Source of the DNA: MAG-120531 sp963934855
GTDB lineage: Bacteria > Bacteroidota > Bacteroidia > Flavobacteriales > Flavobacteriaceae
Reading direction: 5' to 3'
Assembly (NCBI GenBank): GCA_963934855.1
Contig: CAWWAC010000002.1
Span: 137,423 to 201,422 of the forward strand
DNA length: 64,000 bases
Below the pieces are notes generated by a model, which saw nothing but the letters and a program-made list of their open reading frames with translations, made no database searches and had not been told where the DNA came from. This document shows, one piece after another, positions 7,381-15,932 of the stretch (positions are counted from its first letter, which is position 1; each line of letters begins with the position of its first letter). The translations under genes were made by a program, and so were the position numbers.

Positions 7381-7502
7381 ATTCACTTCACGTAAGTGAA
7401 TAGGAGCAGCGGTTAAGAAATTAACACGCAGGCACTTTGGTCTAGGCCAGGGTGTCTTTTAGGCTTTGAGTATGATGGAAATAAAACTACTTAGGTAGTT
7501 TT
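7381..7502 (+). ncRNA. Structured spacer RNA between tRNA-Gly and tRNA-Thr (four hairpins)
   Basis: Nearly the whole 122-base spacer can fold into four consecutive hairpins. H1: ATTCACTT/AAGTGAAT (7381-7401, 8 pairs). H2: GCG plus GTTAA, a GAAA tetraloop, TTAAC and CGC (7409-7429, 8 pairs with one bulged A). H3: GGCACTTTGG/CCAGGGTGTC (7431-7456, 10 pairs, three of them wobble), followed by TTTT. H4: AAAACTAC/GTAGTTTT (7483-7502, 8 pairs), ending 4 bases before the next tRNA. The other tRNA spacers look unstructured by comparison. It may be a stable small RNA released by tRNA processing, or processing and termination signals. I do not recognise a known RNA family. Confidence 0.45.
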
Positions 7503-7506
7503 TAAA

Positions 7507-7578
7507 GCCGGTGTAGCTCAGGGGTAGAGCGTTTCCTTGGTAAGGAAGAGGTCACGAGTTCAATTCTCGTCATTGGCT
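7507..7578 (+). tRNA. tRNA-Thr (anticodon GGT)
   Basis: A 72-base cloverleaf: acceptor GCCGGTG/CATTGGC with two G-T pairs, anticodon loop TTGGTAA (anticodon 7539-7541), T arm ACGAG/CTCGT. CCA is not encoded. With the TGT isoacceptor at 7000, two threonine tRNAs precede tuf. Confidence 0.96.
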
Positions 7579-7634
7579 CAATAACAGCGAATAAATTGTA
7601 CACTAATATAAACTAAGATTAAAATTCATTAAAC

Positions 7635-8822
7635 ATGGCAAAGGAAACTTTTGATCGTTCCAAACCGCACTTGAATATTGGTACCATTGGACACGTAGAT
7701 CACGGTAAAACTACATTAACTGCTGCTATTACATCTGTGTTAGCAAATGCAGGACTTTCTGAGAGGAGAAGTTTCGATTCTATCGACAACGCTCCAGAAG
7801 AAAAAGAAAGAGGTATTACTATTAATACATCGCACGTAGAATATTCTACTGCAAATCGTCATTACGCTCACGTTGACTGTCCAGGTCACGCGGATTACGT
7901 AAAGAACATGGTTACTGGTGCTGCTCAAATGGACGGTGCTATTTTGGTTGTTGCTGCTACTGATGGGCCTATGCCGCAGACTAGAGAGCATATCCTTTTA
8001 GGACGTCAGGTTGGTATTCCAAGAATGGTTGTATTCATGAATAAAGTGGATATGGTTGATGATGATGAGCTTTTAGAGCTAGTAGAAATGGAAATCAGAG
8101 AATTGTTATCTTTCTATGAGTACGATGGTGATAATGGGCCCGTAATTGCTGGTTCTGCACTTGGGGCATTGAACGGAGAGCAAAAATGGGTAGACACTGT
8201 TATGCAATTAATGGATGCTGTAGATAGCTGGATTGAATTACCTGCACGTGACGTAGATAAGCCATTCCTTATGCCAGTAGAAGATGTATTTACTATTACT
8301 GGACGTGGTACTGTTGCAACGGGACGTATTGAAACAGGTGTAGCTAATACTGGAGACTCTGTAGATATTATAGGTATGGGTGCTGAGAAATTAACATCTA
8401 CTGTTACTGGTGTTGAGATGTTCCGTAAAATCCTTGATAGAGGTGAAGCTGGAGACAACGTAGGAATTCTTCTAAGAGGTATTGAGAAAAGCGATATCAA
8501 AAGAGGAATGGTTATTGTTAAGCCAGGATCTGTAAAGCCACATGCTAAATTTAAAGCTGAGGTGTATGTGTTGAAAAAAGAAGAAGGTGGACGTCACACT
8601 CCATTCCATAACAACTACCGTCCACAGTTCTACGTAAGAACTACTGACGTAACAGGTACTATTAATTTACCTGAGGGTGTTGAAATGGTTATGCCAGGTG
8701 ATAACTTGACTATTACTGTAGATTTACTATCTCCAATTGCATTGAGCATTGGATTGCGTTTCGCTATCCGTGAGGGTGGTAGAACAGTAGGTGCAGGTCA
8801 GGTGACTGAAATCCTAGACTAA
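7635..8822 (+). CDS. tuf: Elongation factor Tu
   Basis: A 395-residue GTPase that delivers aminoacyl-tRNA to the ribosome. The P-loop GHVDHGKT is at residues 19-26, DCPGHADY supplies G3 and NKVD supplies G4. Domains II and III follow, with TGRGTVATGRIETG and the C-terminal REGGRTVGAGQVTEIL. Length is standard. It is embedded between tRNA genes, an arrangement common in Bacteroidetes, and probably shares the promoter at 6916-6949. The codon choice looks more biased than in neighbouring non-translation genes, as expected for high expression. Confidence 0.99.
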   Translation: MAKETFDRSKPHLNIGTIGHVDHGKTTLTAAITSVLANAGLSERRSFDSIDNAPEEKERGITINTSHVEYSTANRHYAHVDCPGHADYVKNMVTGAAQMDGAILVVAATDGPMPQTREHILLGRQVGIPRMVVFMNKVDMVDDDELLELVEMEIRELLSFYEYDGDNGPVIAGSALGALNGEQKWVDTVMQLMDAVDSWIELPARDVDKPFLMPVEDVFTITGRGTVATGRIETGVANTGDSVDIIGMGAEKLTSTVTGVEMFRKILDRGEAGDNVGILLRGIEKSDIKRGMVIVKPGSVKPHAKFKAEVYVLKKEEGGRHTPFHNNYRPQFYVRTTDVTGTINLPEGVEMVMPGDNLTITVDLLSPIALSIGLRFAIREGGRTVGAGQVTEILD

Positions 8823-8841
8823 TCTTTACTGAACAAATAAC

Positions 8842-8906
8842 TGTAAGGTGTTTGCCCTCAAAAGCAGATACCTTTACATGTAAAATATAAGACCATTAAT
8901 GGTCTT
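8842..8906 (+). promoter_or_regulatory. Two hairpins between tuf and tRNA-Trp
   Basis: The first (8842-8878) is a 14-pair stem with one bulge and an 8-base loop; the second (8889-8906) is a perfect 18-base palindrome, AAGACCATTAATGGTCTT. Neither is followed by a T run, so cleavage that separates the tuf mRNA from tRNA-Trp is more likely than termination. Confidence 0.45.
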
Positions 8907-8910
8907 TGAT

Positions 8911-8983
8911 ACGGGTGTAGCTCAGTTGGTAGAGCACTGGTCTCCAAAACCAGGTGTCGTGAGTTCGAGTCTCCCCTCCCGTG
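8911..8983 (+). tRNA. tRNA-Trp (anticodon CCA)
   Basis: A 73-base cloverleaf: D arm GCTC/GAGC, anticodon stem CTGGT/ACCAG with loop CTCCAAA (anticodon 8944-8946). The acceptor ACGGGTG/CTCCCGT has a T-T mispair at 6-67, and the T stem GTGAG/CTCCC has a T-C mispair at 50-64. CCA is not encoded. It lies 24 bases before secE. Confidence 0.93.
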
Positions 8984-9007
8984 CGTAATGAAATAAAACA
9001 GGTGCCC

Positions 9008-9196
9008 ATGTTCACATATATTAAAGAATCCTTCGAAGAGTTAAAGAATAACGTAACACTTCCTTCAAAATCAGAGTCTTCTAATCTAATGGTAGTTGTT
9101 GCTGTTTTCTCTATATTATTTGCTTTGGCAACATGGGGCGTAGATAGCGTTTTTAATGAGGCTATTCAGCTTTACTTCAACAATATCCTTAATTAA
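9008..9196 (+). CDS. secE: Preprotein translocase subunit SecE
   Basis: A 62-residue protein with the SecE signature: an amphipathic N-terminal helix (MFTYIKESFEELKNNVTLPS) and a single C-terminal transmembrane helix (about residues 27-47). I chose the ATG at 9008; an in-frame GTG at 8981 lies inside tRNA-Trp and cannot be the start. SecE clamps the SecY channel. The tRNA-Trp-secE-nusG-rplK order is the conserved bacterial arrangement, which supports the call. Confidence 0.95.
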   Translation: MFTYIKESFEELKNNVTLPSKSESSNLMVVVAVFSILFALATWGVDSVFNEAIQLYFNNILN

Positions 9197-9204
9197 ATAC
9201 ATCC

Positions 9205-9756
9205 ATGACTGAAATTTTAGAGAAAAAATGGTATGTAGTGAGGGCTGTCAGCGGTCAGGAGCACAAGATTAAAGGGTATATTGAATCTGAAGTCTCTAGA
9301 CTTGGTTTTGGTGATTACCTAGAAGATGTGTTAGTTCCTACTGAAAAAGTAATTCAAATAAGAAACGGAAAAAAAATCAACAAAGAAAAAGTTTATTTTC
9401 CGGGTTATATCATGATTAAAGCCAATTTAGGTGGAGAGATGGTGCACATTATTCGTTCTATCACTAATGTAATTGGTTTTTTAGGTGAAACAAAAGGGGG
9501 TGACCCTGTACCACTTAGAAAAACAGAAGTGAATAGAATGTTAGGAAAGGTAGATGAGCTTACTGTAAATTCAGATATGGCTGCTATTCCATACAGCCCA
9601 GGTGAAACTATTAAGGTCATTGATGGACCTTTTAATGGTTTTAACGGTACTGTAGAAAAAGTAAATGAAGAAAAGCGTAAGCTAGAGGTGATGGTTAAAA
9701 TTTTCGGAAGAAAAACACCATTAGAATTAAGCTATATGCAAGTAGAAAAAGTATAA
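9205..9756 (+). CDS. nusG: Transcription termination/antitermination factor NusG
   Basis: A 183-residue protein with an NGN domain (WYVVRAVSGQEHKIK at residues 8-22, VYFPGYIMIKANL further on) and a C-terminal KOW domain (GETIKVIDGPFNGFNGTVEKVN). NusG binds RNA polymerase to increase processivity and links it to Rho or to ribosomal protein uS10. It starts 8 bases after secE and leads directly into the ribosomal protein genes. Confidence 0.98.
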   Translation: MTEILEKKWYVVRAVSGQEHKIKGYIESEVSRLGFGDYLEDVLVPTEKVIQIRNGKKINKEKVYFPGYIMIKANLGGEMVHIIRSITNVIGFLGETKGGDPVPLRKTEVNRMLGKVDELTVNSDMAAIPYSPGETIKVIDGPFNGFNGTVEKVNEEKRKLEVMVKIFGRKTPLELSYMQVEKV

Positions 9757-9777
9757 TTATAGTGTTACATATCAAGG

Positions 9778-9800
9778 GGTGTTGCTTCCGTTCAAGCACC
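9778..9800 (+). promoter_or_regulatory. Hairpin in the rplK leader, possible L1 control site
   Basis: GGTG and TTG pair with CAA and CACC across one bulged G, with an 8-base loop, 20 bases before the rplK start. L1 represses its own L11 operon by binding a leader structure in other bacteria. I cannot confirm the L1-specific residues here, so this is only a candidate. Confidence 0.3.
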
Positions 9801-9819
9801 TTTAATTTAATTTAAAACA

Positions 9820-10257
9820 ATGGCAAAAGAAGTAAGTAAAGTAGTTAAACTACAAGTTAGGGGAGGTGCAGCGAATCCGTCGCCACCGGTTGGACCCGCT
9901 TTAGGTGCTGCCGGTGTTAACATCATGGAGTTCTGTAAGCAATTTAATGCGCGTACACAGGACAAACAGGGCAAAGTATTGCCTGTTGCTATCACGGTAT
10001 ACAAGGATAAGTCTTTTGACTTTGTTGTAAAAACACCGCCGGCGGCAGTACAATTGATGGAGGCAGCTAAGATTAAGAAAGGATCTGGTGAACCTAACAG
10101 ATTAAAAGTAGCAAGTGTATCTTGGGATCAAATTAAAACTATTGCAGAAGAAAAAATGGTAGACTTAAATGCGTTTACTATTTCTGCTGCAATGAGTATG
10201 GTTGCAGGTACGGCTAGATCTATGGGTTTAAAAGTTTCAGGTACCAAACCTTTCTAA
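9820..10257 (+). CDS. rplK: 50S ribosomal protein uL11
   Basis: A 145-residue protein. The N-terminal KLQVRGGAANPSPPVGPALGAAGVNIMEFCKQFNA segment and the C-terminal AGTARSMGLKVSG are canonical. L11 binds 23S rRNA at the GTPase-associated centre and is needed for RelA-type signalling. First of the rplKAJL genes. Confidence 0.99.
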   Translation: MAKEVSKVVKLQVRGGAANPSPPVGPALGAAGVNIMEFCKQFNARTQDKQGKVLPVAITVYKDKSFDFVVKTPPAAVQLMEAAKIKKGSGEPNRLKVASVSWDQIKTIAEEKMVDLNAFTISAAMSMVAGTARSMGLKVSGTKPF

Positions 10258-10276
10258 TATCTTAAAAGCAATTACA

Positions 10277-10966
10277 ATGGCAAAAACAACAAAAAAGCAG
10301 AAGGAAGCGCTTTCTAAGATTGATAAGAATAAATTATATTCTTTACAGGAGGGTTCTGCGCTAGTTAAAGAGATCACCAACACTAAATTTGATGCATCAG
10401 TAGACATCGCTGTTAGATTGGGAGTAGATCCAAGAAAAGCAAATCAAATGGTTCGTGGGGTAGTTAGTCTTCCTCATGGTACAGGTAAGGATGTAAAAGT
10501 GCTTGCTTTAGTAACTCCAGACAAAGAAGCGGAAGCTACAGCTGCTGGAGCAGACTATGTAGGTTTAGACGAGTACTTGGATAAAATTAAAAACGGTTGG
10601 ACAGATGTTGATGTAATCATCACTATGCCAAGTGTTATGGGTAAATTGGGTCCCTTAGGTCGTGTTTTAGGGCCTAGAGGTTTAATGCCAAACCCAAAAA
10701 CTGGAACAGTAACTATGGACGTAGCTAAGGCTATTACAGAAGTAAAAGCTGGTAAGATAGATTTTAAAGTAGACAAAACAGGTATAGTTCATGCGGCTAT
10801 TGGTAAGGTTTCTTTCACTGCAGATATGATTGCAGATAATGCTAAAGAACTTTTGGATACCCTTAACAAATTAAAACCTACTGCCTCTAAAGGAATATAT
10901 GTAAAGAGTATTTACATGTCTAGTACTATGAGTCCAAGTGTTCAATTAGACACTAAAGCAGTTTAA
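10277..10966 (+). CDS. rplA: 50S ribosomal protein uL1
   Basis: A 229-residue protein with the L1 signature near VDVIITMPSVMGKLGPLGRVLGPRGLMPNPK and the conserved VKAGKIDFKVDKTG. L1 forms the mobile stalk at the E site and is the usual translational repressor of the rplK-rplA operon. It follows rplK by 19 bases. Confidence 0.99.
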   Translation: MAKTTKKQKEALSKIDKNKLYSLQEGSALVKEITNTKFDASVDIAVRLGVDPRKANQMVRGVVSLPHGTGKDVKVLALVTPDKEAEATAAGADYVGLDEYLDKIKNGWTDVDVIITMPSVMGKLGPLGRVLGPRGLMPNPKTGTVTMDVAKAITEVKAGKIDFKVDKTGIVHAAIGKVSFTADMIADNAKELLDTLNKLKPTASKGIYVKSIYMSSTMSPSVQLDTKAV

Positions 10967-10987
10967 GGGTTCTTTAAAATTTATATT

Positions 10988-11503
10988 ATGACAAGAGAAG
11001 ATAAACTAACCGTTATAAAGGATTTAACCTCACAACTTTCAGAAAATGCTACTATTTATTTAGCTGACATTTCTGGTTTAGATGCAGAAACTACCTCTAA
11101 TTTACGTAGGGCTTGTTTTAAAGCAAATATTAAGTTGTCTGTAGTTAAGAATACATTGCTTGCAAAAGCAATGCAAGCTTCTGAGAAAGATTTTGGAGAG
11201 TTGCCAGAAGTATTAAAGGGAAATACCTCTTTAATGTTTTCTGAGGTAAGTAATGCACCTGCAAAACTTATTAAGACTTTTAGAAAAAGTTCTGCTAAGC
11301 CAATTTTAAAAGGGGCTTATATTGCAGAAGCTATATACGTAGGAGATGAACTATTAGATTCACTGGTGAATATTAAATCTAAGGAAGAAGTTATTGGCGA
11401 CATTATTGGATTACTCCAATCACCAGCTAAAAATGTTATTTCAGGACTTAAGTCTGGTGGAGGTAAATTGGCAGGGATACTTAAAACCCTCTCTGAAAGA
11501 TAA
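10988..11503 (+). CDS. rplJ: 50S ribosomal protein uL10
   Basis: A 171-residue protein starting MTREDKLTVIKDL, with the rRNA-binding N-terminal domain (about residues 1-130) and a C-terminal helix that carries the L7/L12 dimers. Motifs such as SVVKNTLLAKAM and LKGNTSLMFS are typical. It follows rplA by 21 bases and precedes rplL, its binding partner. Confidence 0.98.
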   Translation: MTREDKLTVIKDLTSQLSENATIYLADISGLDAETTSNLRRACFKANIKLSVVKNTLLAKAMQASEKDFGELPEVLKGNTSLMFSEVSNAPAKLIKTFRKSSAKPILKGAYIAEAIYVGDELLDSLVNIKSKEEVIGDIIGLLQSPAKNVISGLKSGGGKLAGILKTLSER

Positions 11504-11557
11504 ACAGAACGCACTTAAACAATTATATTTTTAAAAATTTATTAAAACGATAGAAAA

Positions 11558-11929
11558 ATGGCAGATTTAAAAAATTTCGCAGAGCAATTAGTTAACCTTA
11601 CAGTAAAAGAAGTAAATGAGTTAGCTACTATTTTAAAAGACGAGTACGGTATTGAGCCCGCTGCTGCAGCTGTTGCAGTTGTTGCTGGTGGTGGAGATGC
11701 TGCTGTAGTTGAGGAGAAAACTGAGTTTGATGTTATTTTAGTAGAAGCTGGTGCTTCTAAATTAGCTGTAGTAAAACTAGTTAAGGAATTAACTGGATTA
11801 GGCTTAAAAGAAGCTAAAGATATTGTAGATAGTGCTCCAAAGCCTATTAAAGAAGGTGTTTCTAAAGATGAAGCAGAAGGAATTCAAAAATCATTAGAAG
11901 AAGCAGGAGCAAAAGTTGAGCTTAAGTAA
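11558..11929 (+). CDS. rplL: 50S ribosomal protein bL12 (L7/L12)
   Basis: A 123-residue acidic protein. The N-terminal dimerisation domain is followed by an alanine-rich hinge (EPAAAAVAVVAGGGDAA) and the C-terminal factor-binding domain with LKEAKDIVDSAPKPIKEGV. It recruits translational GTPases, including the EF-Tu encoded just upstream. A terminator-like hairpin follows at 11953, which would lower readthrough into rpoB and so allow more L12 than polymerase. Confidence 0.99.
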   Translation: MADLKNFAEQLVNLTVKEVNELATILKDEYGIEPAAAAVAVVAGGGDAAVVEEKTEFDVILVEAGASKLAVVKLVKELTGLGLKEAKDIVDSAPKPIKEGVSKDEAEGIQKSLEEAGAKVELK

Positions 11930-11952
11930 TAGCAAAGAACAATAGCATTATT

Positions 11953-11996
11953 GGTTTAGGTCTTCTCACTTTTTGTGGCTAGACCTTAACCTTTTT
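11953..11996 (+). terminator. Attenuator-like hairpin between rplL and rpoB
   Basis: GGTTTAGGTC (11953-11962) pairs with GACCTTAACC (11982-11991) with one mismatch, with extra CAC/GTG pairing inside and TTTTT directly after. It lies 24 bases after rplL. In Escherichia coli a weak terminator at this place sets the ratio of ribosomal protein to RNA polymerase; the same is inferred here. Confidence 0.6.
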
Positions 11997-12061
11997 ATAT
12001 AAGGTATATTAAGTTGTATACGACTCACGCATAGTATTCACATTCAAAAATTTGTCTATTG

Positions 12062-15000
12062 ATGTTCACAAATCAGACTGAGAGAATAAATTTTGCATCC
12101 ACTAAGAATATACCGAATTACCCGGATTTCTTAGATATTCAGATTAAATCGTTTCAGGATTTTTTCCAATTAGAAACAAAATCTGACGAGAGGGGCAATG
12201 AAGGATTATATAATACCTTCATGGAAAACTTTCCAATCACAGATACCAGAAATCAATTTGTTTTAGAATTTCTTGATTATTTCATTGATCCACCAAGATA
12301 TTCTATTCAAGAGTGTATTGAAAGAGGTTTGACTTATAGTGTGCCTTTAAAAGCAAGACTTAAGTTGTACTGTACAGATCCAGAACATGAAGATTTTGAG
12401 ACCATTGTACAAGATGTTTATTTAGGAACAATTCCTTATATGACTCCAAGTGGTACCTTTGTGATCAATGGAGCAGAGCGGGTTGTTGTCTCTCAATTAC
12501 ACCGCTCACCTGGTGTATTTTTTGGACAATCTTTCCATGCAAACGGTACTAAATTATACTCTGCCAGAGTAATTCCTTTTAAAGGATCTTGGATAGAGTT
12601 TGCTACCGATATCAATAACGTCATGTACGCTTATATTGATAGAAAGAAAAAATTACCAGTGACTACTTTATTCAGAGCCATTGGGTATGAAAGTGATAAA
12701 GATATTTTAGAAATTTTTGACCTTTCAGAAGAGATTAAAGTTTCAAATGCTGGGCTTAAAAAAGTACTAGGGAGAAAGTTAGCTGCAAGGGTACTAAATA
12801 CTTGGCATGAAGACTTTGTAGATGAAGATACTGGAGAGGTAGTTTCAATTGAACGTAATGAGATCATTCTAGATAGAGACACTATTTTAGAAAAAGAGCA
12901 CATTGCAGAGATCATGGATGCAGATGTGAAGACTATTCTTTTACACAAAGAGAGTACTGGTGCTTCTGATTATTCTATTATTCATAACACTTTGCAAAAA
13001 GACCCTACCAACTCAGAAAAAGAAGCGGTAGAGCATATCTATAGACAATTACGTAATGCAGAACCGCCAGATGAAGAGACTGCTAGAGGTATTATAGATA
13101 AATTATTCTTCTCAGATCAACGCTACAATTTAGGTGATGTAGGACGTTATAGAATGAATAAAAAACTAGGTCTTGATATTGGAATGGACAAACAAGTTTT
13201 GACCAAAGAAGATATTATCACCATCATTAAATATTTAATTGAGCTCATAAATTCAAAAGAAGAGATTGATGATATTGACCACCTTTCTAATAGACGTGTT
13301 CGTACGGTTGGAGAGCAATTATCTCAGCAGTTTGGAGTAGGTTTAGCCCGTATGGCAAGAACTATTAGAGAAAGAATGAATGTGAGAGATAACGAGGTTT
13401 TTACTCCTATAGATTTAATTAATGCTAAGACTCTGTCTTCAGTGATTAATTCGTTTTTTGGAACCAACCAGTTGTCTCAGTTTATGGATCAAACCAACCC
13501 ATTAGCAGAGATTACTCACAAGAGAAGATTATCTGCCCTAGGGCCAGGAGGATTATCTAGAGAGCGTGCTGGATTTGAGGTGCGTGATGTACACTACACG
13601 CATTATGGAAGATTATGCCCTATAGAGACGCCAGAGGGACCAAATATTGGACTGATTTCTTCTCTAGCTGTGTTTGCTAAAGTAAACCAGATGGGATTTC
13701 TTGAAACACCTTACAGAAAGGTGACTAAAGGAAAAATAGATACATCAGAGTTTATATACTTAAGTGCAGAAGAAGAAGAAGGAATGAAAATTGCTCAGGC
13801 AAACATTCCTCAGAAGAAAGATGGTACTATAGACACAGATAAAGTAATTGCGAGACAGGAAGGAGATTTCCCAGTTGTAGATCCAATTGAAGTGCACTAC
13901 ACAGATGTGGCACCTAACCAGATTGCTTCTATTTCTGCTTCTTTAATTCCTTTCTTAGAACACGATGATGCCAACCGTGCCTTAATGGGATCTAACATGA
14001 TGCGTCAGGCAGTTCCATTGCTAAGACCAGAAGCACCTATTGTGGGTACAGGTCTTGAAAAGCAAGTAGCTGCAGATTCTAGAGTATTGATTAACGCAGA
14101 AGGAGATGGAGTCATTGAGTATGTAGATGCTCAAAAAATAACGATCAAGTATTCTAGAACTGAACACGAGCGTTTGGTGAGTTTTGAAGAAGACTCTAAA
14201 ACCTATAATTTAGTGAAGTTTAGAAAAACCAATCAAGGAACCTCTATTAATTTAAAGCCTATTGTTAAAAAAGGTGATAAAGTAATTAAAGGCCAGGTTC
14301 TTTGTGAGGGATACGCTACTCAAAAAGGAGAATTGGCATTGGGAAGAAACCTTAAAGTGGCTTTTATGCCATGGAAGGGATATAACTTTGAAGATGCTAT
14401 TGTAATTTCTGAAAAAGTAGTCAGAGAAGATATCTTTACTTCTATTCACGTAGATGAGTATTCTTTGGAGGTGCGTGACACAAAATTAGGGGCTGAAGAA
14501 TTGACTAATGACATTCCTAACGTTTCTGAAGAGGCTACAAAAGACTTGGATGAGAATGGAATGATTAGGATTGGTGCTGAAGTAAAACCTGGCGATATCC
14601 TTATTGGAAAAATTACTCCTAAAGGAGAATCTGACCCTACACCTGAAGAGAAATTACTACGCGCTATCTTTGGAGATAAAGCGGGAGATGTAAAAGATGC
14701 TTCTTTAAAAGCATCTCCTTCATTGAGAGGAGTTGTCATAGACAAGAAGTTGTTCTCTAGGTCTGTCAAGGATAAACGCAAGCGTTCTGAAGACAAAGAT
14801 GCTATTAACAAATTAGAGTTGGAATACGAAGTAAAATTCCAACAGCTCAAAGATGTGTTGATAGAAAAATTATTCTCTATTGTCAACGGAAAGACCTCTC
14901 AAGGGGTATTAAATGACCTTGGAGAAGAAGTGTTGCCAAAAGGGAAGAAGTACAGCTTAAAGATGTTAAATTCTGTTGATGATTATGCTCACTTAGTGGG

Positions 15001-15871
15001 AGGAAGTTGGACTACAGACAAAGACACTAATAGTTCCATTGCTGACTTATTACACAATTACAAAATTAAATTAAATGACTTTCAAGGAAACTTGAGAAGG
15101 GATAAGTTTACCATTTCTGTGGGAGATGAATTACCAGCTGGTATTATGAAACTTGCTAAAGTTTACGTGGCTAAGAAGCGTAAATTGAAAGTAGGCGATA
15201 AGATGGCGGGACGTCACGGAAATAAAGGTATTGTTTCTAGAATTGTGCGTCATGAAGACATGCCATTCTTAGAAGATGGAACTCCTGTAGATATTGTATT
15301 GAACCCGTTAGGGGTACCTTCTCGTATGAACATTGGTCAAATCTATGAAACAGTTCTTGGGTGGGCTGGTCAAAAATTAGGGAAGACTTATGCCACTCCA
15401 ATTTTTGATGGTGCAACTATTGATCAAATCAATGCATACACAGAAGAAGCTGGAATTCCTCAATTTGGACACACCTACTTATACGATGGTGGCACTGGAC
15501 AGCGTTTTGACCAAGCTGCAACAGTAGGAGTTATTTATATGCTTAAATTAGGGCATATGGTGGATGATAAAATGCACGCGCGTTCTATTGGACCGTATTC
15601 TTTAATCACACAACAACCATTAGGAGGTAAAGCTCAGTTTGGAGGACAGCGTTTTGGAGAAATGGAAGTGTGGGCATTAGAAGCATATGGTGCTTCCGCA
15701 ACCCTGAGAGAAATCTTAACGGTTAAATCTGATGACGTCATTGGTAGGGCTAAGACCTACGAAGCTATTGTTAAAGGAGAAACCATGCCGGAACCAGGAT
15801 TACCAGAGTCTTTCAACGTATTAATGCATGAACTTAAAGGATTAGGTTTAGATATTAGATTGGAAGAGTAA
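12062..15871 (+). CDS. rpoB: DNA-directed RNA polymerase subunit beta
   Basis: A 1269-residue subunit starting at the ATG at 12062 (MFTNQTERINFAS); an adjacent TTG at 12059 would add one residue. It has all expected regions: the N-terminal protrusion and lobes, the rifampicin region with FGTNQLSQFMDQTNPLAEITHKRRLSALGPGG at about 465-496 (wild-type-like), RLCPIETPEGPNIGLI, and the C-terminal GGKAQFGGQRFGEMEVWALEAYG. It begins 132 bases after rplL, behind a possible attenuator, and is 61 bases from rpoC. Confidence 0.99.
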   Translation: MFTNQTERINFASTKNIPNYPDFLDIQIKSFQDFFQLETKSDERGNEGLYNTFMENFPITDTRNQFVLEFLDYFIDPPRYSIQECIERGLTYSVPLKARLKLYCTDPEHEDFETIVQDVYLGTIPYMTPSGTFVINGAERVVVSQLHRSPGVFFGQSFHANGTKLYSARVIPFKGSWIEFATDINNVMYAYIDRKKKLPVTTLFRAIGYESDKDILEIFDLSEEIKVSNAGLKKVLGRKLAARVLNTWHEDFVDEDTGEVVSIERNEIILDRDTILEKEHIAEIMDADVKTILLHKESTGASDYSIIHNTLQKDPTNSEKEAVEHIYRQLRNAEPPDEETARGIIDKLFFSDQRYNLGDVGRYRMNKKLGLDIGMDKQVLTKEDIITIIKYLIELINSKEEIDDIDHLSNRRVRTVGEQLSQQFGVGLARMARTIRERMNVRDNEVFTPIDLINAKTLSSVINSFFGTNQLSQFMDQTNPLAEITHKRRLSALGPGGLSRERAGFEVRDVHYTHYGRLCPIETPEGPNIGLISSLAVFAKVNQMGFLETPYRKVTKGKIDTSEFIYLSAEEEEGMKIAQANIPQKKDGTIDTDKVIARQEGDFPVVDPIEVHYTDVAPNQIASISASLIPFLEHDDANRALMGSNMMRQAVPLLRPEAPIVGTGLEKQVAADSRVLINAEGDGVIEYVDAQKITIKYSRTEHERLVSFEEDSKTYNLVKFRKTNQGTSINLKPIVKKGDKVIKGQVLCEGYATQKGELALGRNLKVAFMPWKGYNFEDAIVISEKVVREDIFTSIHVDEYSLEVRDTKLGAEELTNDIPNVSEEATKDLDENGMIRIGAEVKPGDILIGKITPKGESDPTPEEKLLRAIFGDKAGDVKDASLKASPSLRGVVIDKKLFSRSVKDKRKRSEDKDAINKLELEYEVKFQQLKDVLIEKLFSIVNGKTSQGVLNDLGEEVLPKGKKYSLKMLNSVDDYAHLVGGSWTTDKDTNSSIADLLHNYKIKLNDFQGNLRRDKFTISVGDELPAGIMKLAKVYVAKKRKLKVGDKMAGRHGNKGIVSRIVRHEDMPFLEDGTPVDIVLNPLGVPSRMNIGQIYETVLGWAGQKLGKTYATPIFDGATIDQINAYTEEAGIPQFGHTYLYDGGTGQRFDQAATVGVIYMLKLGHMVDDKMHARSIGPYSLITQQPLGGKAQFGGQRFGEMEVWALEAYGASATLREILTVKSDDVIGRAKTYEAIVKGETMPEPGLPESFNVLMHELKGLGLDIRLEE

Positions 15872-15932
15872 CAAGATTAGTTCTTGAAGATTATTGTTAA
15901 TACACATTTTTAATTAGTAGCATTATATTGTT

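Noticed and set aside
8981..9007. GTG start for secE
   Set aside because: It lies inside tRNA-Trp; the ATG at 9008 gives a normal SecE.
12631..14886. Reverse-strand ORFs within rpoB
   Set aside because: These are antisense shadows of a highly conserved gene and encode no recognisable domain; similar ones in rpoC, prfC, htpG and acn were left out.
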